Source: JAKEGN01 sp964465665 | GTDB lineage: Bacteria; Pseudomonadota; Gammaproteobacteria; Steroidobacterales; Woeseiaceae | Direction: 5' to 3' | Length of the DNA: 9,706 bases | Assembly: GCA_964465665.1 (NCBI GenBank) | Contig: CAYXKM010000077.1 | Span: forward strand, 1-9,706 | Shown: positions 1 to 6,643 of the stretch, one piece after another | Numbering within the stretch: position 1 is the first letter of the stretch | Layout of the letters: each line of letters begins with the position of its first letter | The notes under the pieces: generated by a model | Databases searched by the model: none | What the model was told of the DNA's origin: nothing | Seen by the model: only the letters and a program-made list of their open reading frames with translations | Position numbers and translations under genes: made by a program

Positions 1-77
1 TTCAACCTGGGTCGCGCTTCCTCCAGCGCCAGATTGTGGTCGTCGGAGCGGCCTTTCTGTGTGTCACGTTCGTTCAT
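1..77 (-). CDS. clpS: Probable ClpS, N-terminal fragment (ClpA/ClpP adaptor), cut by the left edge
   Basis: An ATG on the minus strand at 77-75 opens a frame that runs off the window after about 25 codons. The peptide begins MNERDTQKG and includes NLALEEARPRL. A short polar N-terminal arm followed by an acidic stretch and a (Q/E)EA(R/K)PxL segment is what gammaproteobacterial ClpS proteins show just before their conserved PPxYxVxLxNDDYTPM core. That core would lie outside the window. An in-frame TAG at 95-93 lies just upstream, so this ATG is the only plausible start. The ribosome site is weak (a GGA about 11 bases upstream). ClpS delivers N-degron substrates to the ClpAP protease in the cytoplasm, and clpA usually follows it. 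The call rests on a short stretch of residues: the reading frame and start are well supported, the family name less so. Confidence 0.6.
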   Translation of the reverse strand, partial: MNERDTQKGRSDDHNLALEEARPRL

Positions 78-137
78 TGGTCTTACATTCCACTAACACG
101 AGCCCCGGAGATCGAAAGCAACAGCTTGCAGACGGCA

Positions 138-143
138 ATTATA
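138..143 (-). promoter_or_regulatory. Candidate -10 element for clpS
   Basis: Read on the minus strand this is a perfect TATAAT, about 60 bases upstream of the clpS ATG, which would give a leader of roughly 50 bases. No good -35 lies at the usual spacing: the 17-base position reads GAGTTG, while TTGG-containing hexamers fall at 14 and 20 bases. It may need an activator, or may be a chance match in an AT-rich patch. Confidence 0.35.
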
Positions 144-246
144 TATGGGGGGCCGCAAGCCAACTCCAAGTCTGGTTCGCAGTTTTCAGGCAATCCGGGC
201 GAGGTCTGGCGCAGGGTGTCATGCATAGCATTAAATCTTTGAGGTA

Positions 247-252
247 TATACT
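247..252 (+). promoter_or_regulatory. Candidate -10 element for the gsp operon
   Basis: TATACT matches the sigma-70 -10 consensus at five of six bases and sits in the AT-rich patch upstream of gspC. It has no clear -35 at 16-18 bases. A TTGAGG at 239-244 overlaps the region and could instead pair with the weak TAGGTT at 262-267, spaced 17 bases. Either would leave a leader of more than 110 bases before the gspC ATG at 395. Confidence 0.25.
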
Positions 253-311
253 TGCTATATATAGGTTTTTTTGATGAGGTGTGCTTGTTTGCGGGCGTTG
301 CGAAACCTTAT

Positions 312-373
312 CATCGGTATGCCGCGTTAAATATGTGGCATCGGCATGCAAAACGGCCTTTGCAGTCGTATGC
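312..373 (+). repeat. Three imperfect direct repeats upstream of gspC
   Basis: CATCGGTATGC (312-322) and CATCGGCATGC (339-349) differ at one base and lie 27 bases apart. A weaker third copy, CAGTCGTATGC, is at 363-373, 24 bases further on. The second and third copies are both followed by AAAA. They fall between the candidate promoter and the gspC start, so they could be binding sites, but units this short can arise by chance. Confidence 0.25.
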
Positions 374-394
374 AAAAATGACAGGCTGAGGCAC

Positions 395-1327
395 ATGGCT
401 CTCGAAGCAAAATGGTCGGATTTCAGTAACTTGGATGGCTTGCAGGTACTCACTGCGGCCAGCCGTTTACTGCCAAAATGGGTGACCCTGCTGCTGGTGG
501 TCGCAATCGGCTGGCAGCTTGCCCAAATCATCTGGATGCTGGTACCGGGCTCATCCGGGAGCGATACCCTGTACCCGGCGCCGTCGCGGGCGACCGGCGC
601 GGTCAATCCGGGCAACCACGCCCGGGCCAACGTGCAGGCCATCGCCGAATCACATCTTTTCGGCGTCGCCTCACCGGATGCCGCGCCACCGCCGACCCCC
701 GACCCGACCGAGAATCTCGCCGAGACGCGCCTGAGCCTTTCGCTGAAGGGCACCATTGCTGCCACGGACCCGCGATCCTCGGTTGCTATCATCGCCGACC
801 AGAGCAACGACGATAAGGTGTATGTGATCGGTGACTCGATCGTATCGGGCACATCCCTGCACGCCGTGTACCGGGACCGGGTAGTACTGAACGAAAGTGG
901 CGTTCTCAAGGAATTGAACCTTCCGCGAGACTTTCCGACCAGCACGCAACCGGTACGGCGCAACGTGGCAACGGCAACACGTACCTCCGAATCTGAAGAT
1001 GAAAACAGCATTCAAAACGTCGTAGCGCAGAATGTGACCAAACTCGCCGACGTTATCCGGCCGACACCGTATTTTGTCGCCGGTCAACAACAGGGTTACC
1101 GGGTTTATCCCGGGCGGGACCGCAAGCAATTTGCAGCGCTGGGACTAAGGCCAGGGGATCTCATCAAGGACATCGACGGCGCTGCCTTGACGGATCCGCA
1201 GCAGGCAATGCAGATATTTCAGAATCTCGGCAGTGCCGATCAGGTATCTGTCACCGTGGAAAGGAATGGACAGCCTGAAGTGCTGGTTCTGAAAACCAGC
1301 CAACTCAGCCTGGAAGAGACTCAGTGA
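395..1327 (+). CDS. gspC: Type II secretion system protein GspC (inner-membrane clamp protein with PDZ domain)
   Basis: GspC couples the inner-membrane platform to the secretin in the periplasm and helps in substrate selection. The 310-residue protein has the family layout. A short cytoplasmic N-terminus is followed by one membrane segment at about 29-50 (WVTLLLVVAIGW and on). A proline-rich linker leads to the homology region at about 80-177, with AESHLFG (84-90), LSLKGTIAA (115-123), VIGDSI (144-149), DRVVL (161-165) and LNLP (174-177). A second linker leads to a PDZ domain at about 226-305 with GYRVYPG, LGLRPGDLI and INDG-like DIDGAALTD. The ATG at 395 is chosen because it starts directly at the typical N-terminus. 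An in-frame GTG at 281 would add 38 cysteine-rich residues unlike GspC. The ribosome site is modest (GAGG three bases, AGG nine bases upstream). It is the first gene of gspCDEF, and its stop overlaps the gspD start. The family is certain; the start is likely. Confidence 0.95.
   Translation: MALEAKWSDFSNLDGLQVLTAASRLLPKWVTLLLVVAIGWQLAQIIWMLVPGSSGSDTLYPAPSRATGAVNPGNHARANVQAIAESHLFGVASPDAAPPPTPDPTENLAETRLSLSLKGTIAATDPRSSVAIIADQSNDDKVYVIGDSIVSGTSLHAVYRDRVVLNESGVLKELNLPRDFPTSTQPVRRNVATATRTSESEDENSIQNVVAQNVTKLADVIRPTPYFVAGQQQGYRVYPGRDRKQFAALGLRPGDLIKDIDGAALTDPQQAMQIFQNLGSADQVSVTVERNGQPEVLVLKTSQLSLEETQ
1312..1318 (+). promoter_or_regulatory. Ribosome binding site of gspD, inside the end of gspC
   Basis: GGAAGAG lies five bases before the GTG at 1324. 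That GTG overlaps the gspC TGA as GTGA, a typical arrangement for coupled translation. The good site supports GTG as the true gspD start, with the signal peptide in the right place. Confidence 0.7.
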
Positions 1328-3351
1328 TCAAAGAACCTCGAAACTCGCGGGAAACCCGAACTGAAATCAAGGTATTCAGGGCCATTGCGATCCTGCTGTT
1401 GTCTGTCGCAGCCGCAACGCTCGCGCAGCAGCCGACGATCACACCGAATTACAAGGACGCCGATATTCGCAAGATTGTCGAGGCGGTCGGTGCCGTAACC
1501 GGCAAGAACTTCATCCTGGATCCACGCGTCAATGCCAAGGTCACGATGTTGTCTTCCAGCGAGATGTCGCCCGATGCGTTTTACGAGGCATTCCTTTCCA
1601 TCCTCGAAGTTCACGGCTACGTGGCAATCACAACGGGCGATGTCATCAAGATTTTGCCGGATGCGAGCGCGAGGCAGTACCCGGGTTTCCTTTCGACCGA
1701 CGGCGCCGGTGCCGACGATATCGTCACGCAGGTCATACAGGTACAGAATGTCGGTGCCGCACAGCTGGTCCCGATACTGCGGCCGCTGATCCCGCAGTAC
1801 GGGCATCTCGCAGCGCATAACGGTTCAAACATGCTGATCATTTCGGATCGCGCCCACAACGTGCAGCGCATGGTCTCGATCATTCGTCGCATCGATCAGT
1901 CCAATGACGAGGACATCGAGGTTGTGCCGCTGCAGCATGCCTCGTCTTCTGAAGTGGTGCGCGTCCTTACGGCATTGACCCAGGCGCCGAGTCCGGATGG
2001 TATTCCGGTTACGACAAGCCTGGTTGCCGACGCACGTACGAACAGCGTACTCATCGGCGGCGACCGGACCCAACGTCTGCGTCTCCGCGCCCTGATTGCG
2101 CATCTCGATACGCCATTGCAGGACGGCGGCGATACCCAGGTCCGATACCTGCGCTATGCGGACGCCGAGGAACTGGCAACGAAGTTGCAACAGCATTTCA
2201 CGCAACAGGTGGCCGCGGGCGCGGCTCCCGCAGCCGGCGCCTCCGACCTGGTCAGCGTCTGGGCCGACACCCAGACCAACGCGATCATCGTCAATGCGCC
2301 ACCGAAAATGATGCGATCGCTGATGAGCATCGTCGACAAACTCGACATCCGGCGTGCCCAGGTACTGGTGGAAGCCATCATCGTCGAAGTGATTGCAGGC
2401 AAGAGCGCGGATCTCGGGGTCACCTGGGCGGTTGACGGCAGTGGTGACAATGCAGCCATCGGCGTCACGAACTTCCCTCCGGAACCCGGAGTTGTCGGTC
2501 TGGCCGGGGCTATCACGGGCGAAGGTGACAATGTCACCAATCCCGCCAGCCTGATCGGCGCCGGCATAACGCTTGGCGTCGGGCGTATCGCCGACAGCGG
2601 TACCAATTTCGCCGCTATCCTGCGTGCGCTGCAGGGGGATGCTGACACCAATATCATATCCACCCCGACCATAGTGACGACGGACAACGAGGAGGCCAGT
2701 CTGAACGTCGGTCAGGAAGTGCCGTTCGTTACCGGTTCGTACTCCAACACCGGCGGCGGTGCCGGCGGCGCCGTCAATCCGTTTCAGACCGTCGACCGCC
2801 AGCAGGTTGGCGTGAAGCTCGTGATCACGCCGCAGATCAACGAAGGCGACTCGCTGCTGCTGAAGATTTCGCAGGAAATTTCCAACATTGCACAATCCTC
2901 GGAAGGCGCGGTCGACCTCATTACCAATCAGCGCATTATAGAGACAACCGTAATTGTCGAGGACGGTGCCATCCTCGTGCTGGGCGGCCTCCTCGAGGAC
3001 ACGTTGCGTGAAAGCGACCAGCGCGTTCCGATTCTTGGCAGCATCCCGATACTCGGCGCCCTGTTCCGCAGCCGGACCACTGACAAGGTCAAGACCAACC
3101 TGATGATATTCATCCGACCGAAGATTCTGCGCGACAACGTGCAGATGGCCTACGAAACCAATGCCAAGTACAACTACATTCGCGAAGTGCAACAGCAGGG
3201 GCGCGGGGGCAAGGGGGGGCGCGTGTCCATCATGCCGGGCGAAGCACGCCCCGTTCTGCCACCGCTCGAATCGTATGACAAGCCGACCGGTCCGGTCATC
3301 GACCTGCGCCTGCCTGAGGAAACCGACGACTCGGACGACACCGGGCAATGA
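1324..3351 (+). CDS. gspD: Type II secretion system secretin GspD
   Basis: GspD forms the multimeric outer-membrane channel through which folded exoproteins leave the periplasm. The protein has 675 residues, normal for the family. A signal peptide spans about 1-34 (charged start, then hydrophobic 17-34 ending in TLA before QQ). There is no lipobox cysteine, so it is not itself a lipoprotein. The N0 domain is at about 38-112 (YKDADIRKIVEAVGAVTGKN, FILDPRVNAKVT). Three N1-N3 repeats follow to about 340 (for example NMLIISDRAHNVQRM and TNSVLIGGDRTQR), with an alanine/glycine-rich loop near 296-307 in N3. The secretin core at about 345-600 carries VLVEAIIVEV, the gate motif VGQEVPFVTGSYSNTGG (462-478), VGVKLVITPQIN (495-506), LVLGGLLED (551-559) and the signature VPILGSIPILGALFRSR (568-584). 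The tail has KYNYIREVQQQ, then a glycine-rich linker and MPGEARPVLPPL, a usual ending in this family and a possible pilotin-binding region. No pilotin (GspS) gene is visible here. Confidence 0.97.
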   Translation: MIKEPRNSRETRTEIKVFRAIAILLLSVAAATLAQQPTITPNYKDADIRKIVEAVGAVTGKNFILDPRVNAKVTMLSSSEMSPDAFYEAFLSILEVHGYVAITTGDVIKILPDASARQYPGFLSTDGAGADDIVTQVIQVQNVGAAQLVPILRPLIPQYGHLAAHNGSNMLIISDRAHNVQRMVSIIRRIDQSNDEDIEVVPLQHASSSEVVRVLTALTQAPSPDGIPVTTSLVADARTNSVLIGGDRTQRLRLRALIAHLDTPLQDGGDTQVRYLRYADAEELATKLQQHFTQQVAAGAAPAAGASDLVSVWADTQTNAIIVNAPPKMMRSLMSIVDKLDIRRAQVLVEAIIVEVIAGKSADLGVTWAVDGSGDNAAIGVTNFPPEPGVVGLAGAITGEGDNVTNPASLIGAGITLGVGRIADSGTNFAAILRALQGDADTNIISTPTIVTTDNEEASLNVGQEVPFVTGSYSNTGGGAGGAVNPFQTVDRQQVGVKLVITPQINEGDSLLLKISQEISNIAQSSEGAVDLITNQRIIETTVIVEDGAILVLGGLLEDTLRESDQRVPILGSIPILGALFRSRTTDKVKTNLMIFIRPKILRDNVQMAYETNAKYNYIREVQQQGRGGKGGRVSIMPGEARPVLPPLESYDKPTGPVIDLRLPEETDDSDDTGQ

Positions 3352-3374
3352 GTCACGGCGACCGCGCCTGAACT

Positions 3375-4898
3375 ATGGATTTTCCTGCCGAAATCGTACT
3401 TGCGACCGACCCGGTGGACCGTGCTGAAGAACTAACGGTCGCGCGCACACTGCCGTTCTCTTTTGCCAAGCGACACGGCGTCCTCATTCGGGATATTTCC
3501 GATGGCCGGGCCGATACGATTTATCGTACGGGCGCATCCCCGTTGAGCCTCGCCGAGGCACGACGATTCGCCGGTGTGCCGCTGCAATTGACAAGAGTAT
3601 CCGCCGACGCATTCGACGCAATACTGCAGCAGTGTTACGAGCAGGGATCGAACAAAGCCATGCAGATGGCCGGCGATTTCGACGGACAGACGGACCTGTT
3701 GCAGGTGGCTCAGGATCTGCCCGAACCGTCCGACCTCCTGGAAAGTGACGACGATGCTCCGATCATTCGATTCATCAATGCCGTACTGACGCAAGCCGTC
3801 AAGGACAACGCATCCGACGTTCACATCGAACCCTACGAGAACCGGTTGGTGGTTCGTTTTCGCATCGACGGTGTATTACAGGAAGTCCTGCAGACCCGGC
3901 GTGCCGTCGCACCGCTGATCGTCTCGCGCATCAAGGTAATGTCGAAACTCGACATTGCAGAGAAACGCCTGCCGCAAGATGGCCGGATCTCGCTCAGGAT
4001 CGCCGGCCGCGCCGTCGATGTTCGGGTTTCCACGATGCCGTCCGGGCACGGCGAACGGGTCGTTCTGCGACTGCTCGACAAGCAGGCCGGCAGGCTGGAC
4101 CTGACCTCGCTCGGCATGGACGACAAATCGCTGGCGGTCATGGATGACCTGATCCACAAACCCCACGGCATCATCCTGGTGACCGGGCCGACCGGCTCCG
4201 GCAAAACCACAACGCTGTATGCAGCGCTGGAACGCATCAACGACAACAGCCGCAATATCATGACCGTCGAGGACCCCATCGAGTATTTTATCGACGGCAT
4301 CGGCCAGTCGCAGGTCAACACCAAAGTCGAAATGACCTTCGCGCGCGGACTGCGGGCAATCCTGCGACAGGATCCCGACGTAGTCATGGTTGGCGAAATA
4401 CGTGATCTTGAAACCGCGGAGATTGCGGTGCAGGCCAGCCTCACCGGCCACCTGGTCATGTCCACGTTGCATACCAACACCGCGGCCGGCGCCGTCACGC
4501 GTCTTCGCGACATGGGTGTCGAGCCGTTTCTGCTGTCGTCCAGCCTCATCGGGGTACTCGCGCAGCGCCTGGTGCGTGTACTGGACGACGATACCAAGGT
4601 CGCCTATACCGGTCGCGAGTATGAGTGTCGTACATTGAAGGTGGATCCGGAAAATCCGCCGACCCTTTACCGGCCGGGACTCGAGGACGGAAACGGATAC
4701 CGCGGCCGCACCGGCATTTACGAACTGATCGCCGTCGATGACAAAATGCGCACAATGAGTCACGATGGCGTGAGCGAACAGGAACTCGAACGTTATGCCA
4801 GAACCCGTGGGCCAAGTATTCGCGACGACGGAAACCGTCGCGTGCTTGCGGGGACTACTACCCTGGAAGAAGTTCTGCGAGTCACGCGCGCCGACTAG
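3375..4898 (+). CDS. gspE: Type II secretion system ATPase GspE, lacking the tetracysteine zinc motif
   Basis: GspE is the cytoplasmic hexameric ATPase that powers pseudopilus assembly; it is recruited to the membrane by GspL. The protein has 507 residues, a normal length. The N-terminal GspL-binding domain includes LPFSFAKRHGVLI (26-38). The N2 domain starts near 128 (APIIRFINAVL, SDVHIEPYENRLVVRFRIDG). The RecA-like domain has Walker A GPTGSGKTT (271-279), the Asp box TVEDPIEY (297-304), Walker B DPDVVMVGEIRD (333-344) and the His box SLTGHLVMSTLHTN (355-368). QRLVRVL (397-403) and GYRGRTGIYEL (441-451) flank the place where family members normally carry CxxC...CxxC. Here those positions read LDDDTK and GLEDGN, so all four cysteines are gone; the only cysteines are C87 and C418. 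Everything needed for ATP hydrolysis is present, so this is not a decayed gene. The start ATG lies 23 bases after gspD with no clear Shine-Dalgarno, suggesting translation coupled to gspD. Confidence 0.97.
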   Translation: MDFPAEIVLATDPVDRAEELTVARTLPFSFAKRHGVLIRDISDGRADTIYRTGASPLSLAEARRFAGVPLQLTRVSADAFDAILQQCYEQGSNKAMQMAGDFDGQTDLLQVAQDLPEPSDLLESDDDAPIIRFINAVLTQAVKDNASDVHIEPYENRLVVRFRIDGVLQEVLQTRRAVAPLIVSRIKVMSKLDIAEKRLPQDGRISLRIAGRAVDVRVSTMPSGHGERVVLRLLDKQAGRLDLTSLGMDDKSLAVMDDLIHKPHGIILVTGPTGSGKTTTLYAALERINDNSRNIMTVEDPIEYFIDGIGQSQVNTKVEMTFARGLRAILRQDPDVVMVGEIRDLETAEIAVQASLTGHLVMSTLHTNTAAGAVTRLRDMGVEPFLLSSSLIGVLAQRLVRVLDDDTKVAYTGREYECRTLKVDPENPPTLYRPGLEDGNGYRGRTGIYELIAVDDKMRTMSHDGVSEQELERYARTRGPSIRDDGNRRVLAGTTTLEEVLRVTRAD

Positions 4899-4920
4899 GC
4901 AAGCGCACTGAGGCAATCCA

Positions 4921-6138
4921 ATGGGTGCTTTCGAATTCGTCGCTCTTGACAAGTCCGGCAAGGAATCGCGCGGACTGCTGGAAGGCGATACGCCAAAACA
5001 CGTTCGCCAGATCCTGCGCGACAGGCAGCTCCTGCCCGTCAGCGTGACGGAAATCGCGCAAAAGGAATCGAAACGCCAGGGCACGCGCTTTTCCCTGCGT
5101 CGCGGCCTGTCGGCAAGTGACCTGTCGCTGCTGACACGGCAACTTGCGACGTTGTCCCAGGCAGGCCTGCCGCTGGAAGAAGCTCTGCTCGCGGTAAGTC
5201 AGCAAAACGAAAGCCCGCGCGCCAAGAGCATCATGCTGGGTGTGCGATCAAAAGTCCTGGAGGGGCACACACTGGCAGATGGCCTCGGCGATTTTCCGCA
5301 GGCATTTCCGGATCTCTACCGCGCAACCGTAGCGGCCGGTGAGCAGTCCGGCCACCTCGATGCCGTACTCGAGCGACTTGCGGAATTCACCGAGTCCCGA
5401 CAGGTGCTGCAACAGCAGGTGCGTAATGCACTGATATATCCGATTGCGCTTGTAGTCACGGCAGTTGGCATCATCAGTTTCATGCTGGCCTACGTTGTGC
5501 CGAAGGTGGTGTACATATTCGAAAACTACAACCAGCAGTTGCCGATACTTACACGCGTCATGATCGCATCAAGTGATTTCATCCGAGACTACTGGGCGGC
5601 ATTGATCGTGGTTACCGTTGCCGTGATCTTCGGCGTCCGGCAGCTCCTGAAACGGGAAGGCCCGAAACGGCGCTACCACCTCGCACTGCTGCGCATCCCG
5701 ATCGTCAGCCGATTGACCCGAGGCATAAATACGGCCCGATTCACGCAGACGCTCAGCATTCTTGCAGGCAGCGGTGTGCCAATACTCGAGTCGCTGCAGA
5801 TCGCTGCACAGGTTGTCGTAAACGTGCCCATGCGCGAAGCAGTTGAAGAGGCAGCACTGAGAATCCGTGAAGGTGCCATGATCAGCAAGTCGCTGGCAGC
5901 CAGCAAGCTGTTCCCGCCCATGACCACACACCTCATTGCCAGCGGAGAAGCGAGCGGCAAACTGGAGGAAATGCTGAGCCGGGCGGCCGGCACGCAGGAA
6001 CGGGAGGTCGATTCCCTGATTGCGACGATGCTCGGTATCATGCAGCCGTTGCTGGTCATCGTCATGGCGGGAATCGTGCTGCTTATAGTCCTTGCAATTC
6101 TCCTGCCGATCTTTGAAATCAACAATTTGATCCAATAG
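4921..6138 (+). CDS. gspF: Type II secretion system inner-membrane platform protein GspF
   Basis: GspF is the polytopic platform protein that, together with GspE and GspL/GspM, assembles the pseudopilus at the inner membrane. The protein has 405 residues, the usual size. The N-terminus (FEFVALDKSGKESRGLLEGD) is the typical GspF/PilC opening. Two homologous cytoplasmic T2SSF domains follow, at about 68-190 and 272-395. Motifs include LTRQLATLSQAGLPLEEAL (71-89) with its repeat counterpart FTQTLSILAGSGVPILESL (274-292), and VAAGEQSGHL (137-146) with its counterpart IASGEASGKLEEML (339-352). Membrane segments are expected at about 171-195, 222-240 and 372-397. The start ATG has a good TGAGG site seven bases upstream and lies 22 bases after gspE. 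In most gsp operons gspG follows directly; here it does not, and the next plus-strand gene is a small acidic protein after a 127-base gap. Confidence 0.97.
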   Translation: MGAFEFVALDKSGKESRGLLEGDTPKHVRQILRDRQLLPVSVTEIAQKESKRQGTRFSLRRGLSASDLSLLTRQLATLSQAGLPLEEALLAVSQQNESPRAKSIMLGVRSKVLEGHTLADGLGDFPQAFPDLYRATVAAGEQSGHLDAVLERLAEFTESRQVLQQQVRNALIYPIALVVTAVGIISFMLAYVVPKVVYIFENYNQQLPILTRVMIASSDFIRDYWAALIVVTVAVIFGVRQLLKREGPKRRYHLALLRIPIVSRLTRGINTARFTQTLSILAGSGVPILESLQIAAQVVVNVPMREAVEEAALRIREGAMISKSLAASKLFPPMTTHLIASGEASGKLEEMLSRAAGTQEREVDSLIATMLGIMQPLLVIVMAGIVLLIVLAILLPIFEINNLIQ

Positions 6139-6180
6139 AAGGCTTACCGGATCCCTGCTTGAAAACCGAGGATCGGCTTC

Positions 6181-6209
6181 TTGCACACCGACTTTTTTCG
6201 CGGTATACA
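6181..6209 (+). promoter_or_regulatory. Candidate sigma-70 promoter for the acidic small protein
   Basis: TTGCAC (6181-6186) and TATACA (6204-6209) are separated by exactly 17 bases, with a T-rich spacer. The -35 keeps the important TTG and the -10 keeps TATA. Initiation near 6216 would give a leader of about 50 bases before the ATG at 6266. The gap 6139-6265 shows no strong terminator after gspF, so read-through from the gsp operon is also possible. Confidence 0.45.
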
Positions 6210-6265
6210 GACGCCATTGTGATTGGGTTCGGCCGTTGTGCTGGTTAATTGATCCGGAGTCCGCG

Positions 6266-6589
6266 ATGGCGCCAAAAGTTTCTGAAGACCGTGATCGGTC
6301 CGCAGAGGTCACCAACGAAGAAGAAGACGATCAAACCGATGAGTTTGCAGACGAAGAGTCTGAGGACGAGGAATCGGAGTCAGACAATGTCGGTGATGTA
6401 TCCGTCGAGATCAATGTGGAAAGCCTTATCGCGGAAATTGAACTCGAACACGACGACGAAGCAGCGCGCAGGCGCGAAGTCAGACGGCGCCTGGAGGAAA
6501 TTCGTGAGCAGCGGGAGGCGATGAAGGACATCGAAGATACGTTTTCTTTGTATCTCGATGATGAGGAGGATGATAAGGATAAGGATTAG
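6266..6589 (+). CDS. Small, highly acidic protein of unknown function
   Basis: I do not recognise this 107-residue protein. About 45 residues are Asp or Glu. Residues 1-44 are a low-complexity acidic, Ser-rich stretch, probably disordered. Residues 45-62 (VSVEINVESLIAEIELEH) have alternating hydrophobic positions. Residues 64-92 form a charged segment likely to be a helix, with an arginine cluster (RRREVRRRLEEIREQRE) and DIEDTF. The tail from 98 is again acidic with lysines. There is no signal peptide, membrane segment or cysteine. The ATG at 6266 is chosen because GGAG lies six bases upstream; a TTG at 6236 in the same frame has no such site. The gene follows gspF in the same direction with its own promoter-like sequence, and converges with dnaE2 54 bases further on. 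It may be a cytoplasmic partner-binding protein, with the basic helix and acidic arms as the interacting parts; that is inference only. The good ribosome site and the clear change from acidic to basic blocks favour a real gene. Confidence 0.75.
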   Translation: MAPKVSEDRDRSAEVTNEEEDDQTDEFADEESEDEESESDNVGDVSVEINVESLIAEIELEHDDEAARRREVRRRLEEIREQREAMKDIEDTFSLYLDDEEDDKDKD

Positions 6590-6643
6590 GGTCGCGCTGC
6601 CATCGATTGTCCACTGCGTGTCATCAGCGGGATCTGGCCTTGA

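Larger units (their letters stand above)
78..394. promoter_or_regulatory. Divergent non-coding region between clpS and gspC
   Basis: About 317 bases separate the two outward-reading starts. I find no convincing gene here. The open frames crossing it are short, have mixed codon use or are rich in cysteine, and match no family I know. The segment about 138-146 and the segment about 230-275 are markedly richer in A and T than the genes, and include a 10-base perfect palindrome (CTATATATAG, 255-264). Both clpS and the gsp operon must be transcribed from here or from further away, so this is the natural place for their promoters and any operator. Confidence 0.6.

Noticed and set aside
3..242. Plus-strand frame open from the left edge to a stop at 240-242
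   Set aside because: Its first part overlaps the minus-strand clpS-like start and includes a hydrophobic stretch that is the antisense of it; the rest matches nothing I know and shows no consistent codon bias.
281..394. Possible N-terminal extension of GspC from a GTG at 281
   Set aside because: It would add 38 residues rich in cysteine that resemble no GspC N-terminus, while the ATG at 395 begins at the expected distance from the membrane segment.
139..1011. 290-codon minus-strand open frame opposite gspC
   Set aside because: It is antisense to a clear GspC, has no recognisable domains and is the kind of shadow frame produced by G+C-rich codon bias.
1825..3348. 507-codon minus-strand open frame opposite gspD
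   Set aside because: It lies entirely inside a well-supported secretin gene; the translation has no recognisable motif and is rich in Arg, His and Asp, as expected for an antisense shadow.
3876..5084. 402-codon minus-strand open frame opposite gspE and gspF
   Set aside because: It is antisense to conserved ATPase motifs and crosses the gspE-gspF boundary, with no domain of its own.
6139..6190. Possible terminator after gspF
   Set aside because: The best hairpin (CCGA/TCGG around 6166-6176) has only four pairs and no adjacent T-run; the T-rich stretch at 6193-6198 fits the spacer of the promoter candidate better.
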